DNA of 64,000 bases from Pseudocitrobacter sp913778145 (GTDB lineage: Bacteria > Pseudomonadota > Gammaproteobacteria > Enterobacterales > Enterobacteriaceae). Numbering within the stretch: the stretch's first letter is position 1; each line of letters starts with the position of its first letter. The notes under the pieces are model-generated. The model was not told the origin of the DNA. It was given only the letters and a program-made list of their open reading frames with translations, and did no database searches. The position numbers and the translations under genes were made by a program. Where the stretch lies: the NCBI GenBank assembly GCA_035726825.1, contig JALNTX010000002.1, forward strand, positions 1 to 64,000, written 5' to 3'. Below, in pieces: positions 34,406 to 43,563 of this stretch.

Positions 34406-35035
34406 ATGATTTTATTTTCAGAGTATAACTCGCCCTACCTGTTTGCCATTTCATTTGTTTTACTAATTGGCGTACTTGAATTCATTGCATTTATATTCGG
34501 GCATTTAATATCGAGCGCGCTTGATGCGCATCTGCAGCATTTTGATGCTTTAACGTCCGGCAATATCGGGCAAGTTATGCACTATATGAATATTGGACGA
34601 ATTCCTGCGTTGGTTATTTTGTGTTTGCTGGCAGGATATTTCGGCTTATTCGGCATTCTGATACAACATGGTTCGATGACGCTTTGGCATGCGCCGATAA
34701 ACAACCTGCTACTGGTGCCTGTCTCATTGGTGATGTCCGTCATCGCTGTTCATTACAGTGGCAAAGCCATTGCCCCGTGGCTGCCGCGCGATGAAACCAC
34801 CGCGATTGCTGAAGATGAATACATTGGCTGTATGGCAATAATGACCGGGCATTTGGCCAGTACGGGTCACCCCGGCGAAGGAAAATTCACCGACAAATTT
34901 GGGCAAACACACTATTTATTACTGGAGCCTGAAGAAGGGAAAGAATTTCGAAGAGGAGATAAAGTGCTGATTATTGGCCGCCTCTCTTCGACGCGCTATC
35001 TGGCTGAAATAAACCCATGGCCAGAACATTTGTAA
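34406..35035 (+). CDS. yqiJ: YqiJ, NfeD-like inner-membrane protein
   Basis: This 209-residue protein has an N-terminal membrane part (hydrophobic segments at about residues 10-33, 65-85 and 98-115). A C-terminal OB-fold follows: DEYIGCMAIMTGHLASTGHPGEGKFTD, then RRGDKVLIIGRLSSTRYLAEINPWPE. It matches E. coli YqiJ and belongs to the NfeD-like proteins that accompany SPFH/flotillin genes. ATG at 34406 follows AGAGGAAA. yqiK starts 28 bp downstream, so the two form an operon. In K-12 the pair sits in a different region; here it is between paaZ and tynA. Confidence 0.88.
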   Translation: MILFSEYNSPYLFAISFVLLIGVLEFIAFIFGHLISSALDAHLQHFDALTSGNIGQVMHYMNIGRIPALVILCLLAGYFGLFGILIQHGSMTLWHAPINNLLLVPVSLVMSVIAVHYSGKAIAPWLPRDETTAIAEDEYIGCMAIMTGHLASTGHPGEGKFTDKFGQTHYLLLEPEEGKEFRRGDKVLIIGRLSSTRYLAEINPWPEHL

Positions 35036-35063
35036 TGTTTGATTAATTTAAAGGGACTACATA

Positions 35064-36758
35064 ATGGATGATGTTATTGGCATACTGCCATCATGGATGT
35101 TTACCGCCATCATCGCGGTTTTCATTTTGTTGGTTGTTGGGATTATTTTCGCCAGGTTATATCGTCGGGCTTCCGCCGAACAATCCTTTGTTCGAACGGG
35201 ACTGGGCGGGCAAAAAGTGGTGATGAGTGGTGGCGCAATTGTCATGCCCATCTTCCACGAAATCATTCCTATCAACATGAATACCCTAAAACTGGAAGTC
35301 AGCCGTTCAACAGTCGATAGCTTAATCACAAAAGATCGTATGCGCGTCGATGTTGTGGTGGCCTTTTTTGTGCGGGTCAAACCTACTGTAGAAGGGATTG
35401 CCACCGCGGCACAAACCCTCGGGCAACGAACCCTTTCACCGGAAGATTTACGTGTGCTCATTGAAGATAAATTCGTGGATGCCCTGCGTGCTACCGCCTC
35501 GCAAATGACCATGCATGAACTTCAGGATACGCGTGAAAACTTTGTACAGGGTGTACAGAATACGGTGGCAGAGGATTTATCAAAGAACGGGCTGGAACTG
35601 GAAAGCGTTTCATTAACCAATTTTAATCAGACAGAGAAAGTGCATTTCAATCCGAATAATGCCTTTGATGCCGAAGGTCTGACAAAACTAACGCAGGAAA
35701 CGGAACGCCGCCGTCGTGAACGTAACGAAGTTGAACAGGATGTGGAAGTCGCCGTTCGCGAAAAAAACCGTGATGCACTGTCACGTAAGCTGGAAATTGA
35801 GCAACAGGAAGCGTTCATGACGCTTGAGCAGGAACAACAAGTGAAAACGCGTACTGCCGAGCAGAATGCAAAAATTGCCGCGTTTGAAGCCGAGCGTCAC
35901 CGTGAAGCTGAACAAACGCGCATTCTTGCCGAGCGCCAAATTCAGGAAGCAGAAATCGAGCGTGAACAGGCGGTACGTTCCCGTAAAGTGGAAGCCGAGC
36001 GTGAAGTTCGCATAAAAGAAATTGAACAGCAGCAGGTCACTGAAATTGCTAACCAGACCAAATCTATTGCCATTGCGGCGAAGTCTGAACAGCAATCCCA
36101 GGCGGAAGCCCGCGCGAACGATGCGCTGGCAGAAGCGGTTCGCTCGCAGCAGAACGTTGAGACCACGCGCCAGACCGCCGAAGCAGACCGTGCGAAACAG
36201 GTTGCGCTTATTGCCGCAGCGCAGGATGCAGAAACTCAGGCGGTTGAACTGACCGTGCGGGCAAAAGCAGAGAAAGAAGCAGCAGAAATGCAGGCGGCGG
36301 CCATTGTTGAACTTGCCGAAGCAACGCGTAAAAAAGGCCTCGCAGAAGCGGAAGCGCAACGTGCGCTGAACGACGCGATTAACGTCCTTTCTGATGAGCA
36401 AACTAGCCTGAAATTCAAACTGGCCCTGTTGCAGTCGCTGCCATCTGTGATTGAGAAATCCGTTGAACCGATGAAGTCCATTGACGGTATTAAGATAATC
36501 CAGGTCGATGGGTTGAATCGTGGCGGTACCGCCGGTGAAGTTACCGCAGGCAGTGCAAACGGCGGTAATCTGGCAGAACAGGCTTTGTCAGCTGCGCTCT
36601 CCTACCGTACTCAGGCACCGCTGATTGATTCACTCTTGAAAGAAATCGGCCTGTCCGGTGGTTCCCTATCCGCACTCACAGAACCGTTAAAATCGGATGC
36701 AATCAGCGAGAAACCGTCTACGGTTAACCCGGTGGAACTGCGAGCTGAAAACGAGTAA
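35064..36758 (+). CDS. yqiK: YqiK, flotillin-family SPFH membrane protein
   Basis: This 564-residue flotillin-like protein has one N-terminal membrane anchor (about residues 11-33), an SPFH/Band-7 domain (roughly 40-200: VRTGLGGQKVVMSGGAIVMPIFHEIIPINMNTLKLEV..., RVDVVVAFFVRVKPTVEGIATAAQTLG) and a long Glu/Ala/Arg coiled-coil region (about 205-440). A Gly-rich tail ends it. Flotillins form oligomers in membrane microdomains; E. coli YqiK has been linked to motility and membrane organisation. The gene is coupled with yqiJ and ends at a good terminator. Confidence 0.9.
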   Translation: MDDVIGILPSWMFTAIIAVFILLVVGIIFARLYRRASAEQSFVRTGLGGQKVVMSGGAIVMPIFHEIIPINMNTLKLEVSRSTVDSLITKDRMRVDVVVAFFVRVKPTVEGIATAAQTLGQRTLSPEDLRVLIEDKFVDALRATASQMTMHELQDTRENFVQGVQNTVAEDLSKNGLELESVSLTNFNQTEKVHFNPNNAFDAEGLTKLTQETERRRRERNEVEQDVEVAVREKNRDALSRKLEIEQQEAFMTLEQEQQVKTRTAEQNAKIAAFEAERHREAEQTRILAERQIQEAEIEREQAVRSRKVEAEREVRIKEIEQQQVTEIANQTKSIAIAAKSEQQSQAEARANDALAEAVRSQQNVETTRQTAEADRAKQVALIAAAQDAETQAVELTVRAKAEKEAAEMQAAAIVELAEATRKKGLAEAEAQRALNDAINVLSDEQTSLKFKLALLQSLPSVIEKSVEPMKSIDGIKIIQVDGLNRGGTAGEVTAGSANGGNLAEQALSAALSYRTQAPLIDSLLKEIGLSGGSLSALTEPLKSDAISEKPSTVNPVELRAENE

Positions 36759-36784
36759 TCAGCGTCCATCAGTCATGAATATCT

Positions 36785-36808
36785 AATGCCTCTTCGGAGG
36801 CATTTTTT
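36785..36808 (+). terminator. yqiK intrinsic terminator
   Basis: AATGCCTC-TTCG-GAGGCATT followed by TTTT: an 8-bp stem with a UUCG tetraloop and T-run, 26 bp after the yqiK stop. Confidence 0.9.
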
Positions 36809-36813
36809 ATATC

Positions 36814-36850
36814 TGGCAAAACTGCCAAATAACCTGGCAGGTGCAGGCAA
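36814..36850 (+). promoter_or_regulatory. tandem FeaR-type boxes upstream of tynA
   Basis: TGGCA-N8-AAA at 36814-36829 and TGGCA-N8-CAA at 36835-36850 are direct repeats 21 bp apart. The pattern TGNCA-N8-AAA is the FeaR site I recall from E. coli. The same spacing and pattern occur upstream of feaB. They lie about 100 bp before the tynA start, right behind the yqiK terminator. Confidence 0.65.
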
Positions 36851-36946
36851 ACGACTTTACCGCAGGGCTGATAGGGTGAAAGCGTTAAAAACCGCCCGCA
36901 GAGAGCGGTAGCGAGCGAGAAACACAACAACAAGACGAGGTTTATA

Positions 36947-39217
36947 ATGGGAAGCTCCTCTATTCTTTCTCCCCGCAAGACGGCACTGGCCCTGGCCGTA
37001 GCCCTGTTTTGCGCCTGGCAATCGCCAGTATTCGCCCACGGCGGTGAAGCCCACATGGTGCCGATGGATAAAACCATGGCCGATTTTGGCGCCGATGTGC
37101 AATGGGATGACTACGCACAGGTTTTCACGCTGATTAAAGATGGCGCTTACGTAAAAGTTAAACCAGGCGCTAAAACCGCTATCGTCAATGGACAGACGCT
37201 AAACCTGCAAGTGCCGGTAGTCATGAAAGACAACAAAGCCTGGGTTTCTGAAACCTTCATTAATGATGTTTTCCAGTCCGGTCTTGATCAAACGTTCCAG
37301 GTGGAGAAGGCCCCGCATCCGCTTAACGCCCTGAGCGCGGACGAAATCAAGCAAGCCGTCGAGATTGTGAAGGCATCGCCGGATTTCAAACCGAATACGC
37401 GCTTTACCGAAATTTCACTTCACGCGCCTGAAAAAGCTGCCGTGTGGGCATTCGCGCTGGAAGGCAAAGCCGTAACCGAGCCACGCAAAGCGGATGTCAT
37501 CATGCTGGATGGCAAGCACATCATCGAAGGCGTCGTCGACCTGCAAAATAAAAAGATGCTTTCCTGGCAGCCCATCAAAGACGCGCACGGCATGGTGCTG
37601 ATTGACGACTTTGCCAGCGTGCAGAACATTATCAATGCCAGCACTGAATACGCTGAAGCGCTGAAAAAACGCGGTATCAACGACCCGAAAAAAGTGATCA
37701 CCACCCCGCTCACCGTGGGCTATTTTGACGGTAAAGACGGCCTGAAACAGGATGCGCGCCTGTTGAAAGTCATCAGTTACCTGGACGTGGGCGATGGCAA
37801 CTACTGGGCGCATCCGATTGAAAACCTGGTCGCGGTTGTCGACCTGGAACAGAAAAAAATTGTGAAGCTGGAAGAAGGCCCGGTGATCCCGGTACCGATG
37901 GCCGCGCGCGCCTACGATGGCCGTGACCGCGTCGCCCCGGCGGTGAAACCGCTGGATATCATTGAACCGGAAGGTAAAAATTACACCATCACCGGTGATA
38001 TGATCCACTGGCGCAACTGGGATTTCCATCTGAGCATGAACTCCCGCGTCGGGCCGATGATTTCCACGGTTACCTATAACGATAACGGCACCAAACGTAA
38101 AGTGATGTACGAAGGTTCGCTTGGCGGAATGATTGTGCCTTATGGCGATCCGGATATCGGCTGGTACTTCAAAGCGTACCTGGATTCCGGTGACTACGGC
38201 ATGGGTACCCTCACCTCGCCCATCGCGCGCGGCAAAGATGCGCCGTCGAACGCCGTGTTGCTGAACGAAACTATTGCCGATTACACCGGCACACCCACCG
38301 AGATCCCGCGCGCGATTGCCGTTTTCGAACGCTATGCCGGGCCGGAATATAAGCATCAGGAGATGGGCCAGCCGAACGTCAGCACCCAGCGTCGTGAGCT
38401 GGTTGTGCGCTGGATTAGTACCGTGGGCAACTACGACTACATTTTCGACTGGATCTTCCACGAAAATGGCACCATCGGTATCGATGCGGGCGCAACCGGT
38501 ATTGAAGCGGTGAAAGGCGTAAAAGCCAAAACCATGCACGACCCAAGCGCGAAAGACGATACCCGTTACGGTACGCTGATCGACCATAATATTGTGGGCA
38601 CCACGCACCAGCATATTTATAACTTCCGCCTCGACCTCGACGTTGATGGCGAGAACAACAGCCTGGTGGCGATGGACCCGGTTGTGAAACCGAACACCGC
38701 AGGCGGCCCGCGTACCAGTACCATGCAAATTAACGAGTATGCCATCAGCAACGAGAAGGACGCTGCGCAGAAATTTGACCCAGGTACCATTCGTCTGCTG
38801 AGCAACCCGAACAAAGAAAATCGCATGGGTAACCCGGTTTCCTATCAGATTATCCCGTACGCAGGCGGCACGCATCCGGTCGCAAAAGGCGCGCAGTTCG
38901 CCCCTGACGAGTGGATTTATCACCGCCTGAGCTTTATGGATAAACAGTTATGGGTAACGCGTTATCATCCGGACGAGCGCTTCCCGGAAGGGAAATACCC
39001 GAACCGTTCGACGCATGATACCGGCCTCGGCCAATACACCAAAGACAATGAGTCTTTGGAAAACACCGATACGGTGGTGTGGATGACGACCGGCACCACG
39101 CACGTCGCCCGCGCCGAAGAGTGGCCGATTATGCCAACGGAATGGGTGCATACGCTGCTGAAACCGTGGAACTTCTTTGATGAAACGCCGACGCTCGGGG
39201 CAAAGAAAGAGAAGTGA
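36947..39217 (+). CDS. tynA: copper-containing primary amine oxidase (tyramine/phenylethylamine oxidase)
   Basis: This 756-residue periplasmic enzyme oxidises 2-phenylethylamine, tyramine and similar amines to aldehydes, NH3 and H2O2. A signal peptide of about 30 residues ends SPVFAHG. The topaquinone motif GNYDYIFDW has its tyrosine at precursor residue 496, which is residue 466 of the mature E. coli enzyme. Copper-ligand histidines are in TTHQHIYNFRLDLDVDG and the late TTGTTHVARAEEWPIMPTEW. ATG 36947 follows ACGAGG. It feeds FeaB, and the product phenylacetate enters the paa pathway; FeaR-type boxes precede it. Confidence 0.97.
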   Translation: MGSSSILSPRKTALALAVALFCAWQSPVFAHGGEAHMVPMDKTMADFGADVQWDDYAQVFTLIKDGAYVKVKPGAKTAIVNGQTLNLQVPVVMKDNKAWVSETFINDVFQSGLDQTFQVEKAPHPLNALSADEIKQAVEIVKASPDFKPNTRFTEISLHAPEKAAVWAFALEGKAVTEPRKADVIMLDGKHIIEGVVDLQNKKMLSWQPIKDAHGMVLIDDFASVQNIINASTEYAEALKKRGINDPKKVITTPLTVGYFDGKDGLKQDARLLKVISYLDVGDGNYWAHPIENLVAVVDLEQKKIVKLEEGPVIPVPMAARAYDGRDRVAPAVKPLDIIEPEGKNYTITGDMIHWRNWDFHLSMNSRVGPMISTVTYNDNGTKRKVMYEGSLGGMIVPYGDPDIGWYFKAYLDSGDYGMGTLTSPIARGKDAPSNAVLLNETIADYTGTPTEIPRAIAVFERYAGPEYKHQEMGQPNVSTQRRELVVRWISTVGNYDYIFDWIFHENGTIGIDAGATGIEAVKGVKAKTMHDPSAKDDTRYGTLIDHNIVGTTHQHIYNFRLDLDVDGENNSLVAMDPVVKPNTAGGPRTSTMQINEYAISNEKDAAQKFDPGTIRLLSNPNKENRMGNPVSYQIIPYAGGTHPVAKGAQFAPDEWIYHRLSFMDKQLWVTRYHPDERFPEGKYPNRSTHDTGLGQYTKDNESLENTDTVVWMTTGTTHVARAEEWPIMPTEWVHTLLKPWNFFDETPTLGAKKEK

Positions 39218-39249
39218 TGTATGCGTTGTGAGGAAACGGTAATTTATTG

Positions 39250-39349
39250 ATGCCGGATGCGGCGTAACGCCTTATCCGGCATACAAGAAAACGTAAACTC
39301 AATAGATTACAGAAAACCCGTAGGCCGGATAAGCGTAGCGCATCCGGCT
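39250..39349. repeat. pair of REP units after tynA
   Basis: Two palindromes, 39250-39281 (TGCCGGATGCGGCGTAACGCC type) and 39318-39349 (TAGGCCGGATAAGCGTAGCG type), in opposite orientation about 36 bp apart. They lie just beyond the tynA stop. The remaining 39350-39473 contains nothing I can support. Confidence 0.8.
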
Positions 39350-39473
39350 TTTTTTGCGTTTGTCGTCAGACTTAACCACCAGCATAGCGGATGGCGTGCT
39401 TCATAACTGTAAGGCCATACGCGCAGCATCGATAATGTGACTTTTCACACCAACAGGCATTAAGAAAATAGAG

Positions 39474-39872
39474 TTAATTTTCACAAACAAAATAACCATC
39501 AACTACATCCAATCGCCCCACACCCAGCGCATTATTTCTAAAGCCACCGGAAAGGATATAATTATAGCCTCCATTTTCACAGGAAGAATTTTTTAAACCA
39601 TCCTTTAGCTTTCTTTTTATATTTTCATTCAAAAAAGATATTGTAATTTCTTTGTTAAAATAAAATTTATACTCGTTATTTTGAGAAAATATTATTTTAT
39701 CGACTCTATATAAACTTATGCAGTCACCGCAAGCATATTGCATATCATGCAGTCGCAAAGTCACCTGATCCTCTATTTCCCCATAATCAGTAAGCCGCTC
39801 AAGGGAACATTCTCCAGAATCTCCGCAAGCTGTTAAAAACATAATGAAAGATATAAAGATTAGCTTTTTCAT
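39474..39872 (-). CDS. hypothetical lipoprotein
   Basis: This 132-residue protein has a lipoprotein signal MKKLIFISFIMFLTACGDSG, with lipobox LTAC and the lipidated Cys at residue 16. The mature part has further cysteines (ECSLERL, a YACGDCISLY pair, SSCENG and a C-terminal FVCEN), suggesting disulphides in the periplasm. I do not recognise a family. The gene is strongly AT-rich and faces against tynA and the DUF3142 gene. It is likely an acquired gene. The 313-bp gap 39873-40185 beside it is AT-rich, without a visible gene. Confidence 0.6.
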   Translation of the reverse strand: MKKLIFISFIMFLTACGDSGECSLERLTDYGEIEDQVTLRLHDMQYACGDCISLYRVDKIIFSQNNEYKFYFNKEITISFLNENIKRKLKDGLKNSSCENGGYNYILSGGFRNNALGVGRLDVVDGYFVCEN

Positions 39873-40185
39873 AAATTATCCAGCCGGGGCTTAATTGACT
39901 AATAACACAAGCGACCACCACACACTGATCAAATACCTATCAACATTGCACCCTATCACAGCCACAATCAAAAGCAGACTGTCCCACAGAAGCACTCCGG
40001 CCTTTAATTATTTCAATTTAATAACCACAATAATGTAGAGATATACCAACACAATAAAACATCATCAATACTAATAACTACATCAGGCACAATTCCGAAT
40101 TACCGCCTCCTTCAATAAAGCCATTTCGCCACCGTCATCGCCAGGGGTATTCTTCCTGCGACCTCACTTAATACATCTCACCAAC

Positions 40186-41394
40186 ATGCCACTACGCCAA
40201 TGGATTGCCGCACTTGCTCTGCTCGTCATGCTGATAGCTGGTTACTGTCTGCACGCCCTTTTCACTTCACAGAAACCGATGCATCTCGATCAGCAAGTCT
40301 ATATCTGGCAACGCGTCTGGACGACTCAGCATCAGGCAGCGCTAAAACAGAGCCACGCCCTGTTTTCAGCCCTGCGCGTACTGGGGTTACAGATTCATCC
40401 GCAGGAAGGGATTCGTACTATCGCGGTGAATGCCGCGCTGTTAAAGCAGGATGGGCGCCCGGTATGGCTGGTTGTGCGGCTGGATGGTCAACTCCCTCGG
40501 CTCAACCAGCCGCTTATTATTAAGCAGGTTCAGCGCACGATTAACGCGTGGACGAAGGCCGGGATCCGGTTAACAGGCATTGAAATGGATTACGATGCAC
40601 CAACGGCAAAACTGGCGGCCTATCAGCAATTCGTACACGCGCTGCGTAAATCATTGCCAGAAGAATTAACGCTGAGTATTACTGCCCTCCCCACCTGGCT
40701 GGAATCGCCCTTGCTGCCAACGCTGTTGCATACTGCGGATACTTCCGTCCTGCAGGTTCACAACGTGCAATCGCCCGAGAAAGGCTTGTTTGACTCGGCG
40801 CTGGCGCAGCGTTGGCTTCGCGAATACGCAGGTAAAACACGACATCCGTTTTTCGTTGCCCTTCCAGCCTACGGTTCAGCATTAACCCGAGACAACCGCG
40901 TGGAGAGTGAAACCCCCTTGTCTTATGCAGAAGAGTTGCAGGAACTAAGCGTTGCGCCGCAAACGTTAGCCGATTTTATCCAGCAACTGGAAGACAACCC
41001 GCCAAAGGGATTACAGGGGATCGTCTGGTTCCGGCTACCACTTGCAAGCGATCGTCGTGCCTGGTCGATGACTACGCTTGAAGCCGTCATTCATCATCAA
41101 TCGCTGGCACCTCGCTGGTCGGTCATTATCACACCGACTCAGGATACAAAGCTTTTCGATCTGGCGATTAAAAATAGCGGCCAAATTGATTCACCGCTGC
41201 CCCAACAGGTTGTCCTGCAAAATGCCGAGTGCGAATTTACCGATGGCGCAAATCACTACCGTTCAGAATTGACTCAGGATGCACTGCGGTTTACGCGTAT
41301 CAGTTCGCAGCAGCTCCGCGCCGGAGAAAGCAGCCCGCTGGGATGGGCGCGCTGCGCGAAGACATTACAGGGAAATTTCGATGTTACACAGTAA
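40186..41394 (+). CDS. DUF3142 family exported or membrane-anchored protein
   Basis: This 402-residue protein has one N-terminal hydrophobic segment (about residues 8-26, IAALALLVMLIAGYCLHAL), acting as anchor or uncleaved signal. The body resembles DUF3142: VYIWQRVWT near the start, then GIRLTGIEMDYDAPTAKLAAYQQFVHALRKSLP (a TIM-barrel-like segment with acidic residues), LSITALPTWL, VLQVHNVQ and LQGIVWFRLPLASDRRAW. This layout recalls glycoside-hydrolase-like barrels, but no function is known to me. Start ATG 40186 has no clear ribosome site. The 3' end overlaps the next gene by 14 bp, so they are translated together. Absent from this position in K-12. Confidence 0.7.
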   Translation: MPLRQWIAALALLVMLIAGYCLHALFTSQKPMHLDQQVYIWQRVWTTQHQAALKQSHALFSALRVLGLQIHPQEGIRTIAVNAALLKQDGRPVWLVVRLDGQLPRLNQPLIIKQVQRTINAWTKAGIRLTGIEMDYDAPTAKLAAYQQFVHALRKSLPEELTLSITALPTWLESPLLPTLLHTADTSVLQVHNVQSPEKGLFDSALAQRWLREYAGKTRHPFFVALPAYGSALTRDNRVESETPLSYAEELQELSVAPQTLADFIQQLEDNPPKGLQGIVWFRLPLASDRRAWSMTTLEAVIHHQSLAPRWSVIITPTQDTKLFDLAIKNSGQIDSPLPQQVVLQNAECEFTDGANHYRSELTQDALRFTRISSQQLRAGESSPLGWARCAKTLQGNFDVTQ

Positions 41395-43495
41395 ACACAA
41401 CCGTATGGCGCTGGGAATGCTGTTAGCCGGAACGCTGGTTTTCACCATACAAAGCCGCGCCTGTGGCCCCTACGCGCCGAATTATTTATTGAATGACAGA
41501 AATCATGCATTAACCGAAATGCCAAACGGCAGTTTTATCTTTGAGGCCCGTCATCTTGTTGAGCGCGATCCAAAATTGCCGGTGTGGCACGAAGAGAATA
41601 AAGATTCAGATTATTGGCAGAACTTCCAAAAATATGCGGCTACGCATCAGAACGCAAACTATGACGATTATTATCGCGAAAAACGCATACTGGAGATTGA
41701 AGTTAAACTTCAAACTCCCCAGCCCGCTGCGGAACGGCTCTACTATCTGGGTGCGCGCGATTATTATAACCGTGTTTATAACAGCCCCTGGTTTCATCAA
41801 TTGCTGGCGCTACCAAAAATCGAGCAACGCGAATGGCGATTGAAGACGCTGTATACGCTGGCGCGTGATGAGTTTGACTCGAGTGACGATGGCTTTTTCT
41901 ATTATGAGCATGGGTATGAACCATCAACAGAACCCAGTGAACAGAGGCTAAAAGCGATAAAGCTTTATCAACAAATTATTGATGAGGTCCGCAATGGGGA
42001 ACCCGATCCCGACCAACTTTCTATTGCCAGCCTGGGCCAACTGGGCTTTATCAAATTAAGTAATTCAGAGATTGGCGAAGCCATTCAATACTATGCACAA
42101 CAGGCCGCACAAGGTTCGCCTTCAGGTAAGGTCTCGCTGCGCAGAATCTCGCTTTATTTGACAAAAGAGAGTCACTTTGCGCAACTGGAAAAAATCATCG
42201 ATGATCCTCGTGTGCAGAAACTGATCGTTGCAGAACTTTTTATTCGCCGCGACAAGGTTTACAACACGTCTGGATGTGGTGAAGAAATGAGTGAATATAG
42301 TTGCCCGGCACACCGGGACAAACTTATTGATTTACTATTTAAACACCGGGTTAAAGGTTTCGCCTGGAGCGATCGCCTGGCGGCACTGGCCTATCGCAAC
42401 GGCGATTATGCATTGACGCAGTCTCTATTAGAAGACGCTCCGGAAAGCGGTCTACGCGAATGGTTAAATGCAAAAATGGCGCTCCGTGTCGGAGATATTC
42501 CGCTGGCCACTCGCTATTACGCTCGCGCGGCGAAATTCTTCCCTGAGGATGAAACCTGGGGGAACCCAATGACGGAAAGCGATTACTACCATGGGAATGA
42601 GATTATCGTCCCGTCGTGTCGCATTGCCAGCGAACAGGCGATTCTGGCGCTGAAACGTGATGATTATTTGCAGGCAATGGCGCTGTTTTATAAAGGCAAG
42701 GATATCTACTGGGCAGATTTAGCTGATGTGGCAGAAAGCGTATTAACCCTGCCTGAACTGAAAGCCTTTGTGGATAAAAACGTGCCTGCGCCACAGCATC
42801 CGTTAGAACCTTTTGATCTTGCTGTATTTCACGAAGAAGAAGGTTATTACGTTTTTCCAACGCGTATTCCAACCGATGTAAAACTCCGTGCCCTGCTGGC
42901 GAGAAGGCTGATACGTAACGGCCAGTATCAGCAGGCGGTGGCCTATTTTGATATCTCCAACTATCGGGATGCTGCGCAAAAACTGGCTGATTTAATGGCG
43001 AAAGCGAAACAAAAAAACGCCAGCAACCGCGAGCGCGCCCAGGCGCAATACGAAGCCGCCAGGTTTTTACGTTATAACGGTATTGAACTTGTCGCCTATG
43101 AAATGTATCCCGATTACGCCATTACAGGTGGTCAGTATTCCACGCCGTATCTTTATTCCAACCATGATGGCTGGATTAGCGAAAAAGAGATCCAGCGCGG
43201 CAACCGTGCTATCCCCGATAAAAATAACCATTTTTTGCACTACCGTTGGCAGGCGGCAGAAATGGCCGGGAAAGCCGCCGATTTACTGCACCCCAAAACA
43301 CAGGCGTGGGCTGCCGTGTTGTGTAATGCGGCGAGCTGGGTTCGCTATCTTGATCCTGAAACCGGGGGTGAAATCTACAGGCGCTATGTAAAAAGCGGAA
43401 AGGCATTCGACTGGGCAGCGCACTTTGGCCGCAATTGCCCGGAGCCGGTGTTTACCAAACGAGTTAAGAATTATGAGTTCTCTGATGACGGTTAA
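41381..43495 (+). CDS. large exported repeat-like protein, partner of the DUF3142 gene
   Basis: This 704-residue protein starts at ATG 41381, inside the end of the DUF3142 gene, with AGGGAAA upstream. A signal peptide (about MALGMLLAGTLVFTIQSRA) is followed directly by CGPYAPNYLLND; the Cys right after RA suggests cleavage there, but the lipobox is poor. The mature protein is rich in aromatic and acidic residues and has several helical-pair stretches that resemble TPR/Sel1-type repeats (SLGQLGFIKLSNSEIGEAIQYYAQQAAQ, LAALAYRNGDYALTQSLLEDAPE, ALLARRLIRNGQYQQAVAYFD). I do not recognise a named family. It is probably periplasmic. The overlap with the DUF3142 frame implies joint function. Confidence 0.65.
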   Translation: MLHSKHNRMALGMLLAGTLVFTIQSRACGPYAPNYLLNDRNHALTEMPNGSFIFEARHLVERDPKLPVWHEENKDSDYWQNFQKYAATHQNANYDDYYREKRILEIEVKLQTPQPAAERLYYLGARDYYNRVYNSPWFHQLLALPKIEQREWRLKTLYTLARDEFDSSDDGFFYYEHGYEPSTEPSEQRLKAIKLYQQIIDEVRNGEPDPDQLSIASLGQLGFIKLSNSEIGEAIQYYAQQAAQGSPSGKVSLRRISLYLTKESHFAQLEKIIDDPRVQKLIVAELFIRRDKVYNTSGCGEEMSEYSCPAHRDKLIDLLFKHRVKGFAWSDRLAALAYRNGDYALTQSLLEDAPESGLREWLNAKMALRVGDIPLATRYYARAAKFFPEDETWGNPMTESDYYHGNEIIVPSCRIASEQAILALKRDDYLQAMALFYKGKDIYWADLADVAESVLTLPELKAFVDKNVPAPQHPLEPFDLAVFHEEEGYYVFPTRIPTDVKLRALLARRLIRNGQYQQAVAYFDISNYRDAAQKLADLMAKAKQKNASNRERAQAQYEAARFLRYNGIELVAYEMYPDYAITGGQYSTPYLYSNHDGWISEKEIQRGNRAIPDKNNHFLHYRWQAAEMAGKAADLLHPKTQAWAAVLCNAASWVRYLDPETGGEIYRRYVKSGKAFDWAAHFGRNCPEPVFTKRVKNYEFSDDG

Positions 43496-43528
43496 CGCCT
43501 TACCCATCTGGCGATTTCTCATCTTTTA

Positions 43529-43550
43529 GCCCGGAGCAACTACTCCGGGC
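43529..43550. terminator. hairpin between the repeat-like gene and feaB
   Basis: GCCCGGAG (43529-43536) pairs with CTCCGGGC (43543-43550) between convergent genes. Neither side carries a strong T-run, so it may be weak. Confidence 0.5.
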
Positions 43551-43563
43551 GCAACATCAAAGA

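Noticed and set aside
35781..36401. 206-codon open frame antisense to yqiK
   Set aside because: Its Phe/Leu/Arg-rich product is the complement of the Glu/Ala coiled coil of YqiK.
37415..38923. 502-codon open frame antisense to tynA
   Set aside because: The sense frame is a full-length amine oxidase with all active-site motifs. The antisense product is His/Val/Phe-rich, as expected of a shadow of a GC-rich gene.
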